Translations under genes and position numbers: made by a program
From: Streptomyces fulvoviolaceus
Lineage (GTDB): Bacteria > Actinomycetota > Actinomycetes > Streptomycetales > Streptomycetaceae
Assembly: GCF_000718165.1 (NCBI RefSeq)
Contig: NZ_JOEY01000002.1
Location: 62,001-126,000 of the forward strand
DNA: 64,000 nucleotides
Direction: 5' to 3'
The notes under the pieces: model-generated
What the model was told of the DNA's origin: nothing
The model's input: the letters and a program-made list of their open reading frames with translations, nothing else
Database searches by the model: none
In this document: piece by piece, positions 34,401-40,384 of the stretch
Position numbering within the stretch: the first letter of the stretch is position 1
Layout: every line of letters starts with the position of its first letter

Positions 34401-34584
34401 CGAAGTGGACCGCGAGGTCAGAGATCCGCTCAGCCTCGGCCGCAGCCGGGAGCATCCCCTGCCCACCCCGGTCCGGGCGCACAGCGGCTATCAGGACGAC
34501 CCGGACTTCGAGGAGGAGCGCATCCGGCTGCTGGAGCAGGGGGACGGGCGTCACGAACATCCCGGACCGGGTTCGAGCGGATGA
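31399..34584 (+). CDS. Polytopic membrane protein with TPR-like N-terminus and C-terminal lipase-like domain
   Basis: 1061 residues, GTG start overlapping the protease stop by 8 bp. Residues ~1-300 are helical and TPR-like (AERAVRGEPGSLDALRALL, DTTLEVAEAWIESERVPLPYRCVVHNRLAAALIDAG, LALCAAEQGKWPVAESHARKGRDL). Residues ~370-850 contain about 11 transmembrane helices (e.g. RLLWFLLLPFMVVNLAHWM, VYSLGPVVQGLIVVALALVG, SWLIAASALFFLNSS). The C-terminal ~150 residues form an alpha/beta hydrolase: nucleophile elbow SAHSQGS (~920), then ATDPIGG and RAHSGYQDDP supplying plausible Asp and His. No close family recognised. I infer a membrane-anchored lipase/esterase effector gated by the protease. Confidence 0.72.
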   Translation: MTEHTGPAWEQRIDSAERAVRGEPGSLDALRALLTGLPDDPELLNTPEDAKDFAYLVALARELAEDVDTTLEVAEAWIESERVPLPYRCVVHNRLAAALIDAGGAHLDMALTALESALDSAGTAIERAHTYARLALCAAEQGKWPVAESHARKGRDLSRSVPESGPRLDLLLRTTSVLFLAARRAGDDDRVRRLARDLEELGLQQIDRYGSAHPRALEALVAMASAKHETAVLDGDLTSMERLTDVLAVAAQRSSTTLGMRHPQAKAVRTALTRAHETTSRTRADLSTTATEPGVHDRLVLELLVHGIDDASPARMLNDPHVVQVGGDDIAGLHRRAADVDAEQRPEDYRDRPVCEAYRWPRLSPGNPGRLLWFLLLPFMVVNLAHWMRPPARGHQRLVRLHGLLVRLTALSLTVAMVVGACMLSMDLVAWQCAGSPACADGQRFWLGFMAVDSSSGGSRPGLRLAIGALPPCLLIAVLWRISRNSANPFESAMPLPRTHTSEPDDEAYEPTQSALTRPGFWYGRRLLARLHAMHTAAGLLVVAALLVAAPARFDREPGGSAALCTVGLILSVLTATGFLITVAAVCRRGRSERRLRRDLDRDVVRALPAISVALVVLGLYYTAWPRPGWRSTGRLPLSETVYSLGPVVQGLIVVALALVGRQLHRSMPGTRILLRGLAPAAAVMLACALYSMAIAGAVQGLADWLGRYREVGGVDSPITGPPPLVTWQMSAIPVLLLLVAYQAQFVGLQLQRRRRKLRTVVTSEYPDEHPDLRRVERIVAARARAQVTDLLPVLMGSAAMAVLLLNLGTLIGAATTGGSPGQATASAAAPAWQLVDTVQNFGSWLIAASALFFLNSSRKASRDTPSRGLIGIVWELGTFLPRAAHPFSRLCSSERTVPDLAWRMASWLAEPGRRILVSAHSQGSMLAVAAIWQLDRAARQRVHLLTYGSPLERLYGRLFPAYFGPGQLRAFHADVAGWRNLWRATDPIGGPVRVDQGVGTEVDREVRDPLSLGRSREHPLPTPVRAHSGYQDDPDFEEERIRLLEQGDGRHEHPGPGSSG

Positions 34585-34610
34585 AACGCCGCGATGCCTC
34601 GCTCGACAGG

Positions 34611-34991
34611 TCACGCCGACAGCGGCCCCGCCTCGTCCTCCGTTGCCGAGTCCAGGTCGGGATGGACGTCGAACAGCCGCCGCACCCCCAACGCCCCCAG
34701 CACCCGGTTGACGTGGGAGCCGTCGACCGCACCCTGCGCCGGAAGTATCAGACGCAGATGGCCATGGCAGGAGCGCATCAGCCGGCGGGAGGCGATGAGG
34801 ACACCGACGCCGCTGGAGTCGCAGAAGAAGACCTCGGAGAGGTCGAGGACGAGGCTGTGGCCGCCTTCGGCCACCACGTCGTGCACCCGCTGGCGCAACA
34901 CCGGCGAGGTCACCAGGTCCAGCTCGCCCGACACATGGAGCACAGCCCAATCGCCCTGCTCGCCGCCGGTCACATTGAACGCCACCACCAT
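34611..34991 (-). CDS. STAS-domain anti-sigma factor antagonist
   Basis: 126 residues of a single STAS domain (WAVLHVSGELDLVTSPVLRQRVHDVV, then LVLDLSEVFFCDSSGVGVLIASRRLM). The serine in CDSSGVG is the usual phosphorylation site, and the dephosphorylated form would sequester an anti-sigma kinase. Not BldG itself. Start at ATG 34991 is very close to GAAGGG; an in-frame GTG at 34985 gives better spacing. The family's cognate kinase may be the HATPase at 22996 or one elsewhere. The convergent neighbour is the membrane lipase gene. Confidence 0.88.
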   Translation of the reverse strand: MVVAFNVTGGEQGDWAVLHVSGELDLVTSPVLRQRVHDVVAEGGHSLVLDLSEVFFCDSSGVGVLIASRRLMRSCHGHLRLILPAQGAVDGSHVNRVLGALGVRRLFDVHPDLDSATEDEAGPLSA

Positions 34992-35334
34992 GCCCTTCGC
35001 TCGCCGGAAAGCAAACGGAAGCCGTCCTTTCGCTTCCTTGCAGCGCGGCTGCCCAGCGGCCGTTCCCTGAAACACGGCCCAAGAAACGGCAATCGATCGA
35101 AAGAGGCTTGTTTTAGTCGTCTTCGATCCTGTTCGATCAGGCCTGATCAGCAAATGAGCGGGTAGGGGAAGGTCCACTACCACCTGCGGCCCTTTCGGGG
35201 GCGCACATTGACACAAAGGGGCGTGCGCTGTCGGAGGTGCCGACTACATTCGAGGAGAAGGTGGGCGCAGGCTTGACCAGGCCGCGGAGGGCCCGCGAAA
35301 GCGCGAAAGGCACAGACAGGGGTGAGGGGGCCGC
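34992..35334. other. Divergent regulatory region, STAS gene / ECF sigma gene
   Basis: About 340 bp. It contains the 14-bp palindrome GATCAGGCCTGATC (35136-35149) and a -35-like TTGACA at 35208-35213 facing the sigma gene, but no matching -10 at the normal distance. No additional gene could be supported. Confidence 0.45.
35136..35149. promoter_or_regulatory. Palindrome upstream of STAS gene
   Basis: GATCAGGCCTGATC, perfect 14-bp palindrome, ~145 bp before the STAS start and ~190 bp before the sigma gene. Possible operator; nothing known is recognised. Confidence 0.4.
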
Positions 35335-35916
35335 ATGGCGAAGAAGGACGCACCGCCCCGCTGGGACCGCAAGATGCAGCAGCGGCTCGCACGCGGTGAG
35401 GCGGCCGCCCTCGGCGAGCTCTACGACCGCTTCGCTTCACTCGTGCACGGCCTGGCCCACCGCGTGCTCGGAGACGAGCGCGCCGCCGACGGCATCACCC
35501 GCGAGGTCTTCGCCCATGTCTGGGAGCACCCGGACGCCTACGACCCCAAGCAGGGCCCGCTGCGCTCCTGGGTCGCGACCCTGACGCACCGCCTCGCCGT
35601 GCAGCGGCTGCGCGCCACCGAGACCGCCGCGCTCACCCAGGGCGGCCAGGGCTCCACCGAGGACCTGGAGCGCAAGGTGCGCACCGCCTCGGTCGCCGCC
35701 CGCGCCGACTACATCGTCCAGTCCATGCCCGTACCGCTGCGCGCCGCCCTGGAGCTGGCCTACTTCCAGCGCCGCGACTACCGCCAGACCGCCGCCGACC
35801 TCGGCGTCACCGAGGACGAGGCCCGCCGCCGGCTCCGCCTGGGCCTGCAACTCCTGTCCACCGCCCACCAGGCCGCGGCACCCGGCGCCCCGCCCGGATA
35901 CGGGGGTGCGGTGTGA
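35335..35916 (+). CDS. ECF-type RNA polymerase sigma factor
   Basis: 193 residues. Region 2 is EAAALGELYDRFASLVHGLAHRVLGDERAADGITREVFAHVWEHPDAYDPKQGPLRSWVATLTHRLAVQRLR and region 4 PLRAALELAYFQRRDYRQTAADLGVTEDEARRRLRLGLQLL. The start ATG has GAGGGGG upstream. The following gene overlaps by 4 bp and carries a zinc-finger anti-sigma motif, the classic ECF/anti-sigma pairing. No target promoter can be named from the window alone. Confidence 0.93.
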   Translation: MAKKDAPPRWDRKMQQRLARGEAAALGELYDRFASLVHGLAHRVLGDERAADGITREVFAHVWEHPDAYDPKQGPLRSWVATLTHRLAVQRLRATETAALTQGGQGSTEDLERKVRTASVAARADYIVQSMPVPLRAALELAYFQRRDYRQTAADLGVTEDEARRRLRLGLQLLSTAHQAAAPGAPPGYGGAV

Positions 35917-37340
35917 ACGACCCGAACCGCTTCGAGGCGTACGACGAACACGAGGACGGCGGGCACGGCGGCTCCGGCGACGCCGACCGGGAGGGCGAGC
36001 GCGGCCGGGACGGGCAGCAGTCGCCGTACGGCGGCGCCCCGGGCGCGGGCGCGCACGGATCCGGTGGCTCGGACGGCCCGGGCGGTCCCACGAACGGCAA
36101 CGGCGGCCCGCACGATCAAGGTGCGGACCAGCCGCCCCGCATACCCCTGCCCCGCGCCTCCGTCGAGGACAACGGACGGCCGCTGCCCACTCTGGAGGGC
36201 CTGGGCGAGCCTCCCCCGCCGGCCCCGCTGGTCCTGGAGCACAACGTCCTGAAGGCGCTCCTGGGGGCATGGGCGCTGGCCGCCTGCTCCGCGGAGGAGA
36301 CGGTGGCCGTGGAGGACCACCTCGGCGACTGCGGCTCCTGCGCCGACGAGGCCCTGCGGCTGCGTGAGGCGGTCGGCCTGCTGCAGCGCCCGGAGAGCCT
36401 CGACCTCGATCCCGGCCTGCGCACCCGCGTCCTGGAGGGCTGCCTCGACCGGCGCCCGCCGCGCATCCCGATGCCCGAGTGGGCCGCCCCGTACGACGCG
36501 GAGACGGCCCGCCTCGACGCCCTGCTGCAGGACTTCGGCGACGCCGAGTGGCACGCCCCGGTGCGGCTGCGCTGGTTCCAGGCCGACGAGGCGACGAGCC
36601 GCCGTACGACGGTCGCCGGGGTCATCGCCCACCTGCTGACGGTCGACGGCCTCGTCGCGGTCGCCCTGGGCCTCGACGACCCGCTGGGCGAGGTGTCCGC
36701 CGAGGCGCCCACGCCCGCCGCCCGCACCGAGGCGTACTGGCGCGCCTCGCACTACCCGCCCACCCGCTCCGTGCGGGCCCCCTGGCGGGAGCAGAGCCAC
36801 GACCTCGTCCGCACGGTGTCCTTCACCGGCGGCGGCGCCGGCAAGCTGTCCGTCCCGTACGGCGACTTCGAACTCCCGCTGCACGACGCGATGCTGGACC
36901 GCGCGTTCGAGTGCTGGGTGCACGCGGAGGACATCGCCGAGGCGGTCGACTACCCGTACGTACCGCCCGCGCCCCGCCACCTGAACCGCATGATCGACCT
37001 CGCGGCCCGCATGCTCCCCGCTGTGCTGGCTGGGCGGCGACAGGAGGGGTTGGCCTCGCCCGCGCGTGGACGCCACCTCGTCCCGGCCGGCGAGCCGGGG
37101 CGCAGCCTGCGGCTGGAGATCGAGGGCCTGGGCGGGGGCGAGTGGCTGATCCCCCTCGACTCCCCCGGCGCGGTGGGCTCCGCCGAGCAGGAGGTGGCCC
37201 ATGTCGCGCTGGACGGCGTGGAGTTCTGTCGCCTGGCGGCCGGCCACGTGTCTCCTGCGGAAGCGGCAGCGGGTCAGGTCGGTGACCGCGAGGCGATCAG
37301 GGACGTACTGTTCGCGGCGGCGAGCTTGAGCCGGATGTAA
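35913..37340 (+). CDS. Anti-sigma-like protein: zf-HC2 zinc finger + MDMPI-type domain
   Basis: 475 residues, GTG start overlapping the sigma gene. After a ~100-residue Gly/Pro-rich disordered segment comes the ZAS/zf-HC2 motif EDHLGDCGSCADEALRLREAV (His-x3-Cys-x2-Cys) that binds ECF sigma factors. The rest (~190-475, DAETARLDALLQDFGDAEWHAPVRLRW...VAGVIAHLLTVDG..., HDAMLDRAFECWVHAEDIAEAV) is a mycothiol-dependent maleylpyruvate isomerase-type (DinB-like) domain. The fusion suggests a sensor of thiol or metal state controlling the sigma factor. No transmembrane segment is seen, so it is soluble. Confidence 0.88.
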   Translation: MNDPNRFEAYDEHEDGGHGGSGDADREGERGRDGQQSPYGGAPGAGAHGSGGSDGPGGPTNGNGGPHDQGADQPPRIPLPRASVEDNGRPLPTLEGLGEPPPPAPLVLEHNVLKALLGAWALAACSAEETVAVEDHLGDCGSCADEALRLREAVGLLQRPESLDLDPGLRTRVLEGCLDRRPPRIPMPEWAAPYDAETARLDALLQDFGDAEWHAPVRLRWFQADEATSRRTTVAGVIAHLLTVDGLVAVALGLDDPLGEVSAEAPTPAARTEAYWRASHYPPTRSVRAPWREQSHDLVRTVSFTGGGAGKLSVPYGDFELPLHDAMLDRAFECWVHAEDIAEAVDYPYVPPAPRHLNRMIDLAARMLPAVLAGRRQEGLASPARGRHLVPAGEPGRSLRLEIEGLGGGEWLIPLDSPGAVGSAEQEVAHVALDGVEFCRLAAGHVSPAEAAAGQVGDREAIRDVLFAAASLSRM

Positions 37341-37355
37341 GGGTGAGATGCGGGT

Positions 37356-37487
37356 TCGCGGGCGGCTGCGGGTGAGTGGGGGCTGGTCGCGCAGTTCCCC
37401 GCGCCCCTGAAACGTAGGCCCAGCGAGCTCTTTTAGGGGCGCGGGGAACTGCGCGAGCAACCACGAACCACCCGCAGCCGCCCGCGA
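37356..37487. repeat. Long intergenic inverted repeat (dispersed repeat, copy 2)
   Basis: Nested perfect inverted repeats: outer arms of 18 bp (37356-37373 and 37470-37487) and inner arms of 22 bp (37387-37408 and 37435-37456, beginning TCGCGCAGTTCC). It sits between convergent genes and can form a long hairpin, so it may serve as a bidirectional terminator. Its outer part matches the repeats at 20623 and 45172. Confidence 0.85.
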
Positions 37488-37505
37488 CCCAGAACCCCCG
37501 AGCTC

Positions 37506-38378
37506 CTAGGCGAACACGACCGTCCGCCGACCGTTCAGCAGAATCCGGCGCTCGGCGTGCCACTTCACGGCCCGCGCCAGCGCCTGGCACTCCACGTCCC
37601 GCCCGATCGCGACCAGTTGGTCCGGCGTGACGTCATGCGCCACCCGCTCGACCTCCTGCTCGATGATCGGCCCTTCGTCGAGGTCAGCGGTCACGTAATG
37701 CGCCGTGGCCCCGATCAGCTTCACACCCCGGGCGTGAGCCTGGTGATACGGCTTCGCACCCTTGAAGCTCGGCAGGAACGAGTGGTGGATGTTGATGATC
37801 CGCCCGCTGAGCGCCTTGCACAGGTCGTCCGACAACACCTGCATGTAGCGGGCGAGCACGACGAGCTCGACGTTCTCCGAGCGCACCAGCTCCAGGACGC
37901 GCGCCTCCGCCTCCGCCTTGTTGTCCTTCGTCACCGGGATGTGGTGGAAGGGGATGTCGTACGACCCCACGAGCTCGGCGAAGTCCGTGTGGTTGGACAC
38001 CACGGCCGCGATCTCCACGGGCAGTGCGCCGATCCGGGCGCGGAAGAGGAGATCGTTCAGGCAGTGCCCGAACTTGCTGACCATCAGGACGATCCGCATC
38101 CTGTCCTCGGCCCGGTTGATCTGCCAGTCCATGTGGAAGGCGTCACCGATCGCCGCGAAGCTGGCCCGCAGCTTGTCCACGGTCACCGGCGCCTCCGCCG
38201 AGAAGTGGACGCGCATGAAGAACAGACCCGTGTCGTGGTCGCCGAACTGCTGGCTGTCCTCGATGTTGCAACCGGTCATGAAGAGATAGCTCGACACGGC
38301 GTGCACGATGCCCTGCTTGTCGGGGCAGGAGAGCGTGAGGACGTACTGATCGGCCGGGGCTGTGGACTGCGCGTTCAT
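37506..38378 (-). CDS. purU: Formyltetrahydrofolate deformylase PurU
   Basis: 290 residues, ATG 38378 (MNAQSTAPADQYVLTLSCPDKQGIVHAVSSYL). An ACT domain (~10-90) precedes the formyltransferase-fold catalytic domain with IINIHHSFLPSFKGAKPYHQAHARGVKLIGATAHYVTADLDEGPIIEQ, including the catalytic Asn-His-Asp set. It hydrolyses 10-formyl-THF to THF and formate, feeding purine synthesis and balancing C1 pools. Length is normal for the family. The long inverted repeat lies at its 3' end, and the SCO4402-type gene follows in the same direction upstream. Confidence 0.97.
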   Translation of the reverse strand: MNAQSTAPADQYVLTLSCPDKQGIVHAVSSYLFMTGCNIEDSQQFGDHDTGLFFMRVHFSAEAPVTVDKLRASFAAIGDAFHMDWQINRAEDRMRIVLMVSKFGHCLNDLLFRARIGALPVEIAAVVSNHTDFAELVGSYDIPFHHIPVTKDNKAEAEARVLELVRSENVELVVLARYMQVLSDDLCKALSGRIINIHHSFLPSFKGAKPYHQAHARGVKLIGATAHYVTADLDEGPIIEQEVERVAHDVTPDQLVAIGRDVECQALARAVKWHAERRILLNGRRTVVFA

Positions 38379-38425
38379 GCAGCACAGGGTCCCATACCCG
38401 GTAAAGGTGCCGAACCGCCGTCTCG

Positions 38426-38926
38426 CTAGGCAGACCGCGTCATGATCTGCAGCACCTCGAGCGTGCGCGGCGGCGTGTCGGGCTCCTCGCCGTCGGCCGT
38501 CGCCATCCGCACGTGCGCGTCCCGTGCCGCCCGCACCGCCTCCGGCCACGCGTGGTTGTCGAGGTAGGCGGAGACCTGAGCGTCCGGACCGACCTGGTGC
38601 ATGATCCGCAGCACGCGCAGTACGGCGGTGTCGACGAGGGCCGCCTCCTGGGAGTCCCGGAAGATCGTGCCGACGTACTTCTCGGCGGACCAGTTGTCCA
38701 GCCAGGTGTCCTCGACGAGGCGGTACACGGCGTCGGTGACGTCCCCGTACCCCTCGACACCGGCGAGCCAGACGTTCTGCTGGAAGGCGGGGTCGGAGAG
38801 CATGTGCAGCGCAGAGCGCACATTGCTGCGCCAGCGCCACCACGGCATGTCGTTTGATGGCATGCCGCCCATGGTGGATGAGCGACGGCCGCGACGGGAA
38901 GAGTTCTCCGAACCTTGCACGGTCAT
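38426..38926 (-). CDS. Conserved hypothetical protein (SCO4402-like)
   Basis: 166 residues. A short disordered N-terminus is followed by MPWWRWRSNVRSALHMLSDPAFQQNVWLAGVEGYGDVTDAVYRLVEDTWLDNWSAEKYVGTIFRDSQEAALVDTAVLRVLRIMHQVG, which looks like a compact helical domain conserved in Streptomyces (SCO4402-type). It lies directly upstream of purU on the same strand, 47 bp apart. No function is known to me. Confidence 0.8.
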   Translation of the reverse strand: MTVQGSENSSRRGRRSSTMGGMPSNDMPWWRWRSNVRSALHMLSDPAFQQNVWLAGVEGYGDVTDAVYRLVEDTWLDNWSAEKYVGTIFRDSQEAALVDTAVLRVLRIMHQVGPDAQVSAYLDNHAWPEAVRAARDAHVRMATADGEEPDTPPRTLEVLQIMTRSA

Positions 38927-39037
38927 CGATCGTACGTTCTTCGTCTCACGGGCCGCACCACCCCCTCCTATTCACCTTCACGTCACCTGTGGTTGACCGA
39001 GAGTCACTCCAGGGTTGGCGACGCGGAGGAAACGTGT

Positions 39038-40351
39038 GTGCCCATGACTGGCAGGCGAAGCACCCGCAGCACCTTCCTCCCCAGGCTCCACCGGCCCGCC
39101 AGGGCCGCCGCCCGCTCGGCGGGGGCCGTGGTGGCGTGTGCGTCGCTCGCCGTCGCGTGCGGGGTCATCCCCGGTGCCACGGGGGGCTCCGGGGATGACC
39201 CGATCAAGGTCATGACCTGGGCCCCTTCGGACACCAACGCGACCAACAAGCCCGGCATGCCCGCCTTCGCGCAGGCCTACGCCCGCTGGATCAACGCCAA
39301 CGGCGGCATCAACGGCCGCAAGCTCACCGTCCTGACCTGCAACGACCGCAACGAGAGCATCGCCGCGGCGAAGTGCGCCCGGCGCGCGGTCAAGGAGGAC
39401 GTGGTCGCGGTCATCGGCTCCTACAGCCAGTACAGCAACTCCTTCTTCCCGCCGCTGGAGAGCGCCGGTATCCCGTACATAGGCGGCTACGGCGTCACCA
39501 ACGCCGAGTTCACCAGTCCGCTCTCCTACCCCGTCAACGGCGGCCAGCCCACGCTGCTGGCCGGCCTCGGCAAGGAACTCGCCGCGAGCTGCGGCCCCAC
39601 CACGCTCATCCGGCCCGACACCATCGCGGGCGACGAACTGCCCGTCCTGCTCGACTCCGGCCTGACCTCGGGCGGGCACCAGTCCGCGAGCGACCTGCGG
39701 GCCGCGGAAGACGCCACCGAGTACTCGGTGCAGTCGGCCCAGGCTCTGGGGGACGCGACCGCCGACCCGGCGAAGAAGGGGTGCGTGATACCCGCCCTCG
39801 GCGACCGCACCGACACCTTCATGGACTCCTTCCGGCGCGTCCGCGAGGAGTTCCCGGCGGTGCGCACCGCCATGGCGATGGGCAGCGTCGACCAGACGGT
39901 GATCGACGCGTCCGGCGGGCGGTCCGGGCCGTACGAGGGGTCGTACATCACCGGCTGGTACCCGGTGGAGACCGACAAGCGCTGGGACCCGATGAAGAGG
40001 GTCATCAGCGAGAAGGCCTTCGGCGACAACCGCATCGATGCGGCGGACGCCGGGGTGCAGACCACGTGGATCGCGTACACCGTGTTCAAGGCGGTCGTGG
40101 AGTCGCTCGGCGACGGCGAGGTGGCCTCGAACACCGTGCGGCGCGCCCTGAACGACGGGCTCGAGATCAAGACGGGCGGTCTGACGCCGACGCTCCGCTG
40201 GGACTTCCAGGCCGACCTCGCCAGCGTCGGCTTCCCGCGCCTGGTGAACGCCGACGTGACCCTTCAGGTCGTACGGCAGGGCCGGCTCGTGGCGGCGCGC
40301 AAGGGCTTCACGGACGTGACGAAGACACTGCAGACGGCCGAGGTGAACTGA
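39038..40351 (+). CDS. ABC-transporter substrate-binding lipoprotein (branched-chain amino acid type)
   Basis: About 437 residues. GTG 39038 is preferred: GGAGG lies 8 bases upstream, whereas ATG 39044 would be 14 bases away. The signal peptide ends in a lipobox LAVAC-GV, so the mature protein is membrane-anchored. The body is a type-I periplasmic-binding fold (MTWAPSDTNATNKPGMPAFAQAYARWINANGGINGRKLTVLTCND..., VVAVIGSYSQYSNSFFPPLESAGIPYIGGYG), as in Leu/Ile/Val or urea-type uptake. No permease or ATPase gene is adjacent, so it is an orphan binding protein or a sensor. A strong terminator follows. Confidence 0.9.
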   Translation: MPMTGRRSTRSTFLPRLHRPARAAARSAGAVVACASLAVACGVIPGATGGSGDDPIKVMTWAPSDTNATNKPGMPAFAQAYARWINANGGINGRKLTVLTCNDRNESIAAAKCARRAVKEDVVAVIGSYSQYSNSFFPPLESAGIPYIGGYGVTNAEFTSPLSYPVNGGQPTLLAGLGKELAASCGPTTLIRPDTIAGDELPVLLDSGLTSGGHQSASDLRAAEDATEYSVQSAQALGDATADPAKKGCVIPALGDRTDTFMDSFRRVREEFPAVRTAMAMGSVDQTVIDASGGRSGPYEGSYITGWYPVETDKRWDPMKRVISEKAFGDNRIDAADAGVQTTWIAYTVFKAVVESLGDGEVASNTVRRALNDGLEIKTGGLTPTLRWDFQADLASVGFPRLVNADVTLQVVRQGRLVAARKGFTDVTKTLQTAEVN

Positions 40352-40354
40352 GGC

Positions 40355-40384
40355 GGGGGCCGATCGAGTCGGCCCCCCCTTTCT
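40355..40384. terminator. Bidirectional rho-independent-type terminator
   Basis: GGGGGCCGA / TCGGCCCCC, 9-bp stem with 5-nt loop, followed by CCCTTTCTC; between two convergent genes. Confidence 0.85.

Noticed and set aside
35208..35250. Housekeeping promoter for the ECF sigma gene (TTGACA with TACATT)
   Set aside because: The two hexamers are 31 bp apart, too far for a normal promoter.
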